43,827 bases of DNA from positions 1 to 43,827 of IMG/VR virus record IMGVR_UViG_3300037847_004738; one strand, given 5' to 3'. The notes beneath the pieces are model-generated. The model was not told the origin of the DNA. It ran no database searches and saw only the letters and a list, made by a program, of their open reading frames with translations. The position numbers were made by a program, and so were the translations under genes. Shown here piece by piece: positions 8,101-16,353 of this stretch (position 1 is the stretch's first letter; each line of letters begins with the position of its first letter). This stretch comes from a virus.

Positions 8101-11062
8101 TAGAGGATTAAGTGGAACATCAACAGGATTAAACGCAAACGGTGAACCTATCTATACACCTATGTCTATACCTCAAGGTACTAATATCACCATTGGATTA
8201 AGATGGTTTAAAAAAGGAGCCCTAGGATATACGGTTGTGGGTTCAGGAACAGATAGTCAAGTAGAGTGGAGATTTCATAAAAGATATATAGCAGATCAAG
8301 ACTATAATAATATCATCGATTTTTTTAACGGAATGGATGTTCACACAGATATGGTAAATGAAGGAGAGAAGCTTTTTGTTGGTTGCAGTGGAGGTGTAAC
8401 TATCGATTATGACCCATCCCTTGCTCCCCTAACAGACCCTACAACGGCATGGACTACTCCACAGTATGATTGTGACTCTAATCCATGTACTATATTTTTA
8501 AGGTGGTCTCAAACACCTGCCGGAGGAACTGACCCTGATAACGAGATACAGTTTTTAGTTCGTGCAGGAGGTGGAACTAGTGAGTTAAATAAAATTGAAT
8601 GCGCATTTAACATTAGCTTTCAAGAAGAGGTAGTCGCATTTGAGACAGAAGGAAGGCCTGCGAATCCTGATTTATGGTACGAAGGTTCTGATGTCTACCC
8701 CATTGATGTAGCTACAGGCTCTCACCAAGGTATTGCGGCTAATAACGATGTAAGTCAAGTAGTGGGTACAGCACTTACAGGAACAACCGGAGTTTTTAAT
8801 TTATCTTTTTTCAACTGTTTTGCATTTGGCAATGGAGTGGAAAGCTATAAAGTAAATGATTCTTTATCAGGAAGATATTTCTTATTAGGTCAACGTGTAA
8901 CAGCAACTGCTAATGAGGACTACAGAAGAGCACATCGCTATGCTGATATTACATATAGTGGAATAATTAATAATGAAACCAACATTAATAAGTCTAATGA
9001 GTTTAATTTAGGTCTTGTTAATTGGAAGTCGCTAGAAGATAGTTTTGGCAAGGTGCAAATACTTAGCGGTAGAGATACCGATGTTCTTGTTTTACAGGAA
9101 GATAAGATATCGTATGTGTTAGCAGGAAAGAATTTATTAAGTGACTCTTCAGGTGGTGGTACAGTAGCTTCTGTTCCTGAAGTTTTAGGAACACAGATAG
9201 CTAGAACAGAAAGATTTGGTATTAGCAACAACCCTGAGAGCTATGTAGAGTTTGGGTTAGATAAATTTTTCATTGACGAAAAACGAGGAGCAGTATTAAA
9301 CCTTAGAGGCTCTTCAGGACAAAATGAACAGCTTCAGGTGTTATCAGAATACGGAATGAGGAGTTGGTTCAGAGATGCCTTTAACGGACAGCTAACCTCA
9401 TCTATCAATGTATACACTCAAAAGCTTGGAGGGTTTGATCCTTATATGAATGAATATGTGGTATCGTTAACAGACCGATCTCTATTTTTTACTCCCGGAG
9501 AATGTGATGTGATAATAAGTGATATTGAAACAGAGCAAGATGTAATAGCATGTGGAACAACTACTACCTTTACTTCGCCCGGAGATTTAGCTCCTATGGT
9601 TTTTTGGGTAGAGTTTCCGGAGGATGGCGAGGGATCAGTAGGGGATGTTTCATGGACTTTTAATATGACACCTACCGATACCGGTGCTGTTAGTGAGGCG
9701 TTTATACAGGTTCAATGGCCACTTGGAACTGACGTGTTTCCCGCAACTCCAATAGCTAGCAATACTAATCCTAATACTGTAACATGGACTAAAGATACTC
9801 CTGTTCCAACTCAAGCATACGTAATTATAACTCCTGATCCTACTACTATGACCGGTGCAGGTTCATTTGATGTGAATGCCACTTTAAATTGTGCTACTCC
9901 AACCCCTATAAATGTAGATACAGTGTTGTACACTTCTCAAAGAAACTGTCCCGCTTCTAATACGGCTACATATTATGACCCCGCAAATGGACCGGATGCG
10001 GTGTGTTTAGTTAATCCTTTGTTAAGTTGGCAATGGCAGGCTCAAAATGGAGTGATAGCAGGAAATGTTAATCAACAATTAATAGAGTATTTTTCTGCTT
10101 GGGAAAATACTGCCACTTTAGGTAATGGAAATATTGTTCAAGACATTTATCAGACTCCGATAGGTAATGATAATTTCCCTCAATACCCATTTATTCCGGA
10201 TGGTTGGTTGAATCCACCTAATGCAGGGGGTGGTTGGAACGATAGCCAATGGCAAGGATTAGTTCAGGGGGCAGAAGCTCCTAATGTGGGTGATTATGTG
10301 GAAATGATACTAGACTTATCAGACTTGGGTTACATTGTTCAGGGTGACGACACTCAGTTCACTAATGTTAACAGTGCTCTTAATATTGTGTTTGATGTAA
10401 ACAAACATAGCTTTAGGTATTTAAGAACAAATATTGATTATGACAGAACCAACCGACAGGATGCGGTAGATTTATTAGCTAATAGTGTTGCTATAAATCC
10501 TTTAGGTCCCGACTTCTTTAGTTGGGATGGACAACAATGGGTTACTCCTGCACAGAATGGGGCACTAAAATATAAAGGAGTGTTTCAAATGCCTGCTCCT
10601 GTAGCTCCTAATAGTGATCCGCATTTATATTTACTTGTTGACATAAGAGAAAGACAATCCGAGTGGTTATGCCATGATCCGGGGGCAATCGGAGACTCTA
10701 CAATACTAAACGAGGTGTGTTGTGACTGTAGTTGTGGAGCAGGAAATTATACATGCTATAGACTACAAGCTAAAACTTCTCAATATCCTTTTACGTTTAC
10801 AGTTATCACTCCGGGATCTGCACCGGCGACAGATACAGTCACTCTTCCCCCTTATGTTACTGAGGAAGAAGGTAGCTGTATAACAGTGTGTTCAAGTGTT
10901 TATCCTTACCTTATCCCCGGTTCACTCCCTTTCAATGCAGATGGATCACAATGGACAGTGGATAGTATTGTGGATATAACCATACAATCCTGTGGTGATG
11001 CGGCAGGTTGTACAGATTGTGGAACGCCTACTGTGCCATACACGCCGGGAACATGTACTTAA
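5168..11062 (+). CDS. Tail nozzle / stabilisation-like protein with Cys-rich C-terminus
   Basis: A 1964-aa protein. Residues 1-60 carry the hallmark opening of phage stabilisation/nozzle proteins (NFVAGRMNKSIDERLL, then YVNAQNVRLGSTEN and GSVENAKGN). A beta-propeller-like region follows (INLIDNFLFFTDNHNPPRVID-type repeat around 225-250). About residues 330-480 hold a Y-R-Y-x-x-G-E-[FY]-S-A-L element and an IMGNRLMYGNY element. Around residues 1270-1430 a second propeller section is seen (DTDVLVLQEDKISYVLAG; FGLDKFFIDEKRGAVLNL). The last ~400 residues add beta domains and a Cys-rich end (CCDCSCGAGNYTC, GCTDCGTP). The nozzle family is usually shorter, so the extra inserts may be receptor- or surface-exposed domains. 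It likely forms the distal tail, analogous in role to T7 gp12/P22 gp10; fold assignment is by motif only. Confidence 0.75.
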   Translation: MAKTQRNFVAGRMNKSIDERLLQNGEYVNAQNVRLGSTENSEIGSVENAKGNIELTPSIAFPLPGENYSTNLSPFATCIGKYADEANETIYWFVHDPSWMGPYPDGAPLGAAIVTGTNTALSPNELVDGGATFETDGTVVGAIVVEDANPNNFAYVTAITGNTVLVLSRDMFAAPGTAYTIYQNTHRMDMILSYNVNSQNLIYHIISVYDCIPCTTQWNTTLNFNPNNLITGVNLIDNFLFFTDNHNPPRVIDVTKQYGEPCVSPPVGPQTNPTTTCPIPPGGGGVCGEGDNFTAKEIMVIKEPPTNSPTITLSNNGTERNYIEDKMISFATRYRYEGGEFSALSSFSEIAFSPEPFFYSQDSDLNEGMINKYNAVTVLFETGNELVTDIEVVFKSSDTSLIKIIDRFNKNQLGLNNNSTYSITFDNSKVYTVLPEYEILRLYDNVPIVAKAQTIMGNRLMYGNYQEQYNLVDKFDSIVKPIYDTILTSKELGVQAATPTFFAADRNVYGQTYANIPNNEVEIDFGNIPLTAGSTLNLTFNIGWANPFWQWTNIPGFPFDTWAGPNPPGSSPFAGGSLVNFRWTLPQDFSSVTEMVSSVAFQLAIGIQTALEGGIAQPFNASSAIATGQSGGYNLTNLINARYSLTVQDAPLQPTYRYKYLSASEVFPPTAGPAPGDPGSATMAVGFDSMPADPNKFKLWLHPMVYVPLNNAGPPPVISNPTGSTGSMPGGSFAVVVPNFANLGASIINAADNKSLHSNRGYEVGIIYMDDWNRATTPITSNQISATEGGGSSGSNIFVPCYLSDRVNKARVTMPSTMVAPRWATHFKFAMKPSEEGYETIYAKNSFTSPESASGAPGTVITYFLLEGENAQKVEAGDKLLVKTDANGAVGTCVYATVLRKEVQEENFITVPDPANANQNLYVPAGVYMEMSNFPFSTASNVAPSYPVVGIPVTQSTKVSTVLPDGEIIPNICPELYYRGLSGTSTGLNANGEPIYTPMSIPQGTNITIGLRWFKKGALGYTVVGSGTDSQVEWRFHKRYIADQDYNNIIDFFNGMDVHTDMVNEGEKLFVGCSGGVTIDYDPSLAPLTDPTTAWTTPQYDCDSNPCTIFLRWSQTPAGGTDPDNEIQFLVRAGGGTSELNKIECAFNISFQEEVVAFETEGRPANPDLWYEGSDVYPIDVATGSHQGIAANNDVSQVVGTALTGTTGVFNLSFFNCFAFGNGVESYKVNDSLSGRYFLLGQRVTATANEDYRRAHRYADITYSGIINNETNINKSNEFNLGLVNWKSLEDSFGKVQILSGRDTDVLVLQEDKISYVLAGKNLLSDSSGGGTVASVPEVLGTQIARTERFGISNNPESYVEFGLDKFFIDEKRGAVLNLRGSSGQNEQLQVLSEYGMRSWFRDAFNGQLTSSINVYTQKLGGFDPYMNEYVVSLTDRSLFFTPGECDVIISDIETEQDVIACGTTTTFTSPGDLAPMVFWVEFPEDGEGSVGDVSWTFNMTPTDTGAVSEAFIQVQWPLGTDVFPATPIASNTNPNTVTWTKDTPVPTQAYVIITPDPTTMTGAGSFDVNATLNCATPTPINVDTVLYTSQRNCPASNTATYYDPANGPDAVCLVNPLLSWQWQAQNGVIAGNVNQQLIEYFSAWENTATLGNGNIVQDIYQTPIGNDNFPQYPFIPDGWLNPPNAGGGWNDSQWQGLVQGAEAPNVGDYVEMILDLSDLGYIVQGDDTQFTNVNSALNIVFDVNKHSFRYLRTNIDYDRTNRQDAVDLLANSVAINPLGPDFFSWDGQQWVTPAQNGALKYKGVFQMPAPVAPNSDPHLYLLVDIRERQSEWLCHDPGAIGDSTILNEVCCDCSCGAGNYTCYRLQAKTSQYPFTFTVITPGSAPATDTVTLPPYVTEEEGSCITVCSSVYPYLIPGSLPFNADGSQWTVDSIVDITIQSCGDAAGCTDCGTPTVPYTPGTCT

Positions 11063-11079
11063 TATTAAAAAAATAGATT

Positions 11080-14000
11080 ATGCCTACTTCAACCGAATAT
11101 TTTTTAGATGCAACTAACTTGTCCTTAGCGACATGTGTGTTTACTGACATAGCTTTAACTACTGTAGCTCCTCAGGGATATTATTCTGATGGTGCTATTG
11201 TTAGGTATCTAACAGTACAGGGAGTAGCTCCTAATCAATATGGAACATTGAGTGGGGCATTGAGTGCATTTGGTGCAGGCCCTATAGAGTGTGAGACATG
11301 TATTACTCCTTGTAATGATTTAGATGCTAGTAAGGCAATTAGAATTAAAGTTGATGCGGCATATCCTCCCACAGCCCCACTAGGTACAGATCTTCACGGA
11401 ACATATAAAATTCCTATTGATTTAGGATCAGGCACAGGTACGACAGGGGCGGTTATTGTAAGGGTATATTTTAGAAATGAATATGGCGCAGGATGTGGAT
11501 TATTATTAGACAATGAAGATGAGTTTGGAAACATAACTATATCTACCAACAACTTCTCTGCTTCAGGAAGCACGCCTAGTGTTGCTCCGACTCCCCCTGA
11601 TGGCTTCCCATATTTAGGAGCACCTGATGGAGGATATCAAAGAAGCCTTACTTATCAGCCCGATGGAACACTTAATTATGGTGGAGATCCTTCAGGTGGA
11701 CTTGCAGGATATCCCTTAACAGATGACACTAAGTTTTTATATGTAGGAGGAGCAGGGAGATTTCAAGGAGGCCCGCCGGCTACATCATTTGGTGGTATTT
11801 ATTATAATCCTTTTCCCCCTACAAACTGTGCTGCTCCACCCACTTGGTTGCAAGTACCTAACAATAAACCTAATTATTATGAATATGATGCTGTTAACTG
11901 TCCTGATTGTCCGGGAGGACCCCCCACGACAGTTCCTGCTCCTAGTATACCTTTTATTGCTAACCCTTCTATTACCCATGCTCCTCCGGGCGGAATACCA
12001 ACATGGACATGGTCAACAAATTTAGGGCCTCAGTATGAATGGGTAGCAGGGCCCGCAGATGCATCAGTAACGGTAAGTAGAGATCAGGTTCAGTTATCCA
12101 CATTAACACAGAACACGCATTATTATAATACTGAAGGGGGGTATAGGGGTTGGTATACTGCAGTATTACCAAAGTCTGACCCTAGTATGACGAGAGCGGT
12201 AATGAAGTTGCAAATTCTTGCGTGTAATGCTGAAAGTCCGGGGCTACCAATCAGTGACAATGGTCTTGATATTGTTATTAATACTAATTGTCCTAAAAAA
12301 TTAAGCAGAATATCCTATCCTATTTTGGGAGCTCAGCCTCAATATATGTGTAGTGAGCCTTACCCTACTCAACTACAAGCATTTACAAGTGGAGATATGT
12401 CTAACGAAGTGTTTCATGTTCCGGGAGCTCAAGGAGTAAGTCCTAATTTCCCCCAATATGCACCTTTAACTGAATATACTGAAGGTGTTCCTAATAGATG
12501 GGATTTAGTGTTTAAAGATGAGAATGGAGAGCAGCCTCTTTATGGGGATAACAGTAACCCTTCTACACCATATTGGTGTAGATATATAGATGCTAATGGA
12601 GACCCTAAACTATTTGAAATAACTCATGGTATTATTACACAAACAAATGTGTCTTATGTTCCTGAGCCTGCAGCTTGTGGTGACATAATTCAAACAGACA
12701 GTAGTATAGCGGGTGGTGGTATATATAGACTTCAAGCCTCATTAGGTGTAGCCACAGGAGCAGTTATTGTGAGAGTATTTACAGGACAAAATCCTAAAGG
12801 TTTGTTTGTTAAATTACTAAATACTGATGGTACTGTAGTGACAAAAAGTAATAGCTTTTCTATTAGAGGTTCTGAAAATGCAAGTGGAGATCTTAGCGAT
12901 ACTCAATATGCATACAACAGTATGTCAACTATAAACAATAATAATTCAGGAGCTAGCAGCGGTGGTAGTGGTTATAATTTAAGTGGATCAAACGGTATCT
13001 ATATTGAGGAGACCACGATTTATGAGGCAGGAGTAGGGCTTCCCGGAACACCCACAAGAACAACATGTTACCTTGACCCAACTGTTTGTGACAGTTCTAG
13101 TTTAGGGCAGACGACAGTATACGGTCAAGATCCTAATTCTTACGATCAATATGGTTCTCCTTATTCAGATAGTGGTGTTGAACTTGCTTTATTTGACCTA
13201 CCTATATATATAGGCGGAATGAATACCAATAATAACCCTACGTCAGCGATACCATGTGTAGTTGAAGCGGGAGGCGTAATCAGTACGTTTTGTGATATTG
13301 GATTTGCTCCGGAAGGAATAGCTAATGGTATTTATAATCCATTAGGGAATATTAATTTACCCGGCAATGGATTTACTTACGTGGGTCCTGCTGCTCCGGA
13401 TGAAGATTTATTTGGTTTATGTCCAATAGAGGTTTTTATGGGTGGAACAGGAGATACTTCTTATAACCTATGGACTTACCCTGCTACTACCACAGCATGT
13501 AATCAGACTTGTACTTATCCAATATGGCTTTATGATGGTAGTGGTGGACTTTATATACAAACATCAATATATCATCAAATAGGAATTTCTACTCCACAAG
13601 TTCAATTATACGGAACAGATAATGTTAATGATCTGTATGATTCTCCGGGGTGGGTAATGTGTGTTATAAATAAGGCCGATGCTGTTGAGCAAAGACTAAA
13701 CTTGGAAGTTACAAGTATTACTTCTAACACTGAATTTACTGCTAAAGTAGAATGCCCACAACTTTTACCTCAAATAGCTAACCTTCTTGTTTATAAAGCA
13801 AGCACATTAAATGGCGCAGATGCAAACTCTATATCTAGTATGTGTGCGAGCGGTCCACCTGCAACTAACCCCGGTGAACCTTGTTATATTGCTCATAATG
13901 CTTTTGGTGGCGACAACGATGATGGGCTTACAACATCCGCTCCTTGTGTTCCGGGTGTTGCGGGAGGTACAAATACGTGCTCTAATGCAGGAACATTAGA

Positions 14001-14178
14001 CGGTGATATTCCCTACTTAAATGACATGGTATTTAAAGATGATAGTGCAGCAACTCAATTAGATTCGGGGTATTATTATTACACTATGCCTATTACCCTT
14101 ACTCCTATGTGGATGTATGTAGATGAGTTTGGAATTGTAACCTGTATTAAAGACTGTTCAGAACTAGTGGCGTGTTAA
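11080..14178 (+). CDS. Large tail-associated protein with internal duplication, Cys-rich
   Basis: A 1032-aa protein dominated by Gly, Pro, Ser, Thr, Asn and Tyr, with about 30 cysteines and no predicted membrane segment. This composition suits an extracellular tail fibre or adhesin. A beta element, TGAVIVRVYF...(L)LLDNEDEFG...SFSASGS-like at about residues 120-165, recurs at about 558-600 as TGAVIVRVFT...VKLLNTDG...SFSIRGS, showing an internal repeat. The start (MPTSTEYFLDATNLSLATCVFTD) resembles the Cys-spaced C-terminal style of the preceding protein, suggesting shared domains between the two. It starts 17 nt after the nozzle gene. Specific function is not known. Confidence 0.55.
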   Translation: MPTSTEYFLDATNLSLATCVFTDIALTTVAPQGYYSDGAIVRYLTVQGVAPNQYGTLSGALSAFGAGPIECETCITPCNDLDASKAIRIKVDAAYPPTAPLGTDLHGTYKIPIDLGSGTGTTGAVIVRVYFRNEYGAGCGLLLDNEDEFGNITISTNNFSASGSTPSVAPTPPDGFPYLGAPDGGYQRSLTYQPDGTLNYGGDPSGGLAGYPLTDDTKFLYVGGAGRFQGGPPATSFGGIYYNPFPPTNCAAPPTWLQVPNNKPNYYEYDAVNCPDCPGGPPTTVPAPSIPFIANPSITHAPPGGIPTWTWSTNLGPQYEWVAGPADASVTVSRDQVQLSTLTQNTHYYNTEGGYRGWYTAVLPKSDPSMTRAVMKLQILACNAESPGLPISDNGLDIVINTNCPKKLSRISYPILGAQPQYMCSEPYPTQLQAFTSGDMSNEVFHVPGAQGVSPNFPQYAPLTEYTEGVPNRWDLVFKDENGEQPLYGDNSNPSTPYWCRYIDANGDPKLFEITHGIITQTNVSYVPEPAACGDIIQTDSSIAGGGIYRLQASLGVATGAVIVRVFTGQNPKGLFVKLLNTDGTVVTKSNSFSIRGSENASGDLSDTQYAYNSMSTINNNNSGASSGGSGYNLSGSNGIYIEETTIYEAGVGLPGTPTRTTCYLDPTVCDSSSLGQTTVYGQDPNSYDQYGSPYSDSGVELALFDLPIYIGGMNTNNNPTSAIPCVVEAGGVISTFCDIGFAPEGIANGIYNPLGNINLPGNGFTYVGPAAPDEDLFGLCPIEVFMGGTGDTSYNLWTYPATTTACNQTCTYPIWLYDGSGGLYIQTSIYHQIGISTPQVQLYGTDNVNDLYDSPGWVMCVINKADAVEQRLNLEVTSITSNTEFTAKVECPQLLPQIANLLVYKASTLNGADANSISSMCASGPPATNPGEPCYIAHNAFGGDNDDGLTTSAPCVPGVAGGTNTCSNAGTLDGDIPYLNDMVFKDDSAATQLDSGYYYYTMPITLTPMWMYVDEFGIVTCIKDCSELVAC

Positions 14179-14198
14179 TTAATATTAAATAAAAAACT

Positions 14199-14990
14199 AT
14201 GGCAACATATTATACATTATCATTTAGCGAAAACTCAAAAGGGTGGCCTTCTTTCTATACTTATAAACCTGAGATGATGGTAGGAATGAATAACTATTTT
14301 TATTCTTTCAGTGGAGGATCGCTATGGCGACATAATAGTGCATCTGTTCCTAGAAATAATTTTTATGGTATATCGGGAACGTCTATTATAACAAGTGTTA
14401 TTAATGAAAGACCACTGAGCAATAAACTATTTAAAACTTTAGAGTTAAATTCGACAGGGGCATGGAGTGTGGCGATGACCACAGATCTGCCTAATGTAGG
14501 TGAGATTAGCACTACAGATTTTGAAAAGAAAGAGGGAGACTTCTTTAGTTATATAAGAACTACGGGAGCTAACACAGCTACCGATGCAGGTAGTGAACAA
14601 TATAAGCAACGGTCTATGGGTGGTATTGGTAACATTGATACATCTACCCCTGACCCTGCAATTTGTCCTAACTGTTATGTGGTAACTTATCTTATTGACT
14701 TACCACCTATGTTAAGTGTAGGTGATGCCTTCTATGTGACTAACCAAATATCAGGACTTATAACAGATATTAATTTTGTAACCAATACTATTGTTGTTGA
14801 CTATTATGCAACACTAATACCTGCTCCTCCTGTGCCTGCACCGGGATTGTTTAGCTATTACGCTAAATCAATTACTGCAGAATCACATGGATTACTAGGT
14901 CATTATTTAGAATTTACTCTTACAAATGCCTCGGGTGGTATAGAAGAGTTGTTTGCTGTGAAGTCTGATTATATGAAAAGTTTTCCTTAA
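14199..14990 (+). CDS. Tail-region structural protein, W-P-S-F-Y-T-Y type
   Basis: A 263-aa protein. The N-terminal 110 residues contain SENSKGWPSFYTYKPEMMVG, then NNYFYSFSGGSLWRHN and FYGISGTSIITSVIN, ending SNKLFKTLELNS. This is a recognisable phage tail domain that I usually see as the C-terminal part of nozzle or fibre proteins; here it is a stand-alone gene. The rest is beta-rich with no catalytic motif. It probably assembles on the nozzle or the 1032-aa protein. It starts 20 nt after that gene and precedes a leaderless-type promoter. Confidence 0.6.
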   Translation: MATYYTLSFSENSKGWPSFYTYKPEMMVGMNNYFYSFSGGSLWRHNSASVPRNNFYGISGTSIITSVINERPLSNKLFKTLELNSTGAWSVAMTTDLPNVGEISTTDFEKKEGDFFSYIRTTGANTATDAGSEQYKQRSMGGIGNIDTSTPDPAICPNCYVVTYLIDLPPMLSVGDAFYVTNQISGLITDINFVTNTIVVDYYATLIPAPPVPAPGLFSYYAKSITAESHGLLGHYLEFTLTNASGGIEELFAVKSDYMKSFP

Positions 14991-14996
14991 TTTTGT

Positions 14997-15005
14997 TATC
15001 TTTGT
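14997..15005 (+). promoter_or_regulatory. -7 box TATCTTTGT, 4 nt before ATG 15010
   Basis: Exact copy of the plus-strand box placed 4 nt before the ATG of the acetyltransferase gene. It probably starts the unit encoding the acetyltransferase and the internal virion proteins, which follow with gaps of 2-14 nt. Confidence 0.75.
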
Positions 15006-15009
15006 AGTA

Positions 15010-15420
15010 ATGAAATTAACTATTAGACCGTTATCATACGAGGATTATGATAATACACTTGTTGGATGGTGGAAAGATTGGGGATGGGAAATGCCTCCGG
15101 AGAGAGATTTTTTACCGCAAGATGGGGAGGGGGGAGCCATAGTATATGACGACACTACGCCTGTGTGCGCAGCTTTTTTATATAATACCAATTCTAAAGT
15201 AGCTTGGATAACTTGGGTGATATCAAACAATAGGTATAAAAAAAGAAATAAAAAGAAGGGCTTAGATTTATTGGTATCTACATTAGAAACAATAGCTAAG
15301 AATCAAGGACACAAGTATGTGTTCACTAATAATAATCATCCTGCTCTGATAAAATATTTTAGCAAGTCAGGATATAGCAAAGGAACAATATCAACAGAGT
15401 TGGTTAAAAGAATAAATTAA
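15010..15420 (+). CDS. GNAT-family N-acetyltransferase-like protein
   Basis: A 136-aa protein with GNAT-fold order. It opens LTIRPLSYEDY (strand 1/helix 1), then a W-rich segment VGWWKDWGWEMPP. Central strands are GAIVYDDTTPVCAAFLY and VAWITWVISN, a basic loop KKRNKKKGLDLLVSTLETIA stands in the acetyl-CoA-binding region before helix 3, and it ends in NNHPALIKYFSKSGYSKG, a typical strand-helix end. The canonical Q/R-x-x-G-x-G/A loop is degenerate (KKRNKKKGLD), so activity is uncertain. GNAT genes of this size sit in the virion blocks of many podoviruses; the substrate is unknown. Two nt separate its stop from the next ATG. Confidence 0.7.
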   Translation: MKLTIRPLSYEDYDNTLVGWWKDWGWEMPPERDFLPQDGEGGAIVYDDTTPVCAAFLYNTNSKVAWITWVISNNRYKKRNKKKGLDLLVSTLETIAKNQGHKYVFTNNNHPALIKYFSKSGYSKGTISTELVKRIN

Positions 15421-15422
15421 TT

Positions 15423-16343
15423 ATGGGAGCACCTACAATAATAGCAGGAATAGGCTTGATTAGCAATATTGTCGGAACGGTTAAAAGTTTTAAAACCGCA
15501 CGAGAGATGAAGGATAAAATGGAAGATGCGGAAGTTAAGGCTGAACAAGCGTTAGCAGAAGCAAAGGAAGGGTTGGATTTAAATTTCTTTGAAGAAATGG
15601 CTATTCAAAAAACTCCTTATGATCGTGAAAGAGAGGCTCTATTATCTCAGGGAGCCGGAGTTCTGCAAGCAGGACAAGAGGCAGGTGTTAGAGGTATATC
15701 GGGAACAGCAGGAAGAGTGTTAGCGGCTCAACAAGAAGCACAAGCGGATATAACCGACAGGCAAGTAGATGAAATGATGGATATAGAAACTCTTATAGCA
15801 AGCGAAGATGCAAGATTGAGAGATTTAAAAACACAGATAAGTTTAAAAGAAGTTGAAGGGGCAGCTAAAGCTGTAGCTGACTATCAGAGGCTCGCTAATG
15901 AGGCTACAAAGCAAGGATGGCAAGGAGTTACTAGCACACTACAACAAGGAATGGCAATGATGCCTTTGTATGGAAAGGATCCCGCAGGAGAATTAAGAGC
16001 TTTTCAGGCTATGGAGGGAATGATACCGGGGGAGGGCACGATGGGATATGGGCCATATCAAGCGGGTCAATTTGGTGATGTTGATGGAGATGGTATACCT
16101 GACATGGTAGACTTTGATACGGGATTGTCTCGTACCTATGGTGACTTTTTTGGAGACATGAGCGTAAAAGATTATAGAGAATGGAGGAAAGGGTTATCGC
16201 CGACTCAAAGCGCAATGTATTTTCAAACACCTCAGTTTAGAAGTTCTTATGAGATGCATAAAACTCCTTATGATTTTATGAATCCTTTTCTTCAATCTAT
16301 AAACTTAAGACACGGTACTAAAGAAAATAAAGGAGAACTTTAA
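15423..16343 (+). CDS. Internal virion/cargo-like protein with Ca-binding-like DxDGDGxPD motif
   Basis: A 306-aa protein. A hydrophobic N-terminus (GAPTIIAGIGLISNIVG, residues 2-18) precedes a long charged coiled-coil (about 20-170, rich in Ala, Glu and Lys) with PYDREREALLSQGAGVLQAGQEAG, a helix-bundle style known from internal virion proteins. Residues about 218-232 read DVDGDGIPDMVDFDTG, like a thrombospondin type-3/EF-hand-type calcium loop. The C-terminal region is Tyr/Phe/Met-rich. It is followed by two larger injected-type proteins, matching the common order small, medium and large internal virion protein (T7 gp14-gp15-gp16 arrangement). Role by analogy only. Confidence 0.65.
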   Translation: MGAPTIIAGIGLISNIVGTVKSFKTAREMKDKMEDAEVKAEQALAEAKEGLDLNFFEEMAIQKTPYDREREALLSQGAGVLQAGQEAGVRGISGTAGRVLAAQQEAQADITDRQVDEMMDIETLIASEDARLRDLKTQISLKEVEGAAKAVADYQRLANEATKQGWQGVTSTLQQGMAMMPLYGKDPAGELRAFQAMEGMIPGEGTMGYGPYQAGQFGDVDGDGIPDMVDFDTGLSRTYGDFFGDMSVKDYREWRKGLSPTQSAMYFQTPQFRSSYEMHKTPYDFMNPFLQSINLRHGTKENKGEL

Positions 16344-16353
16344 TAATTAACTT

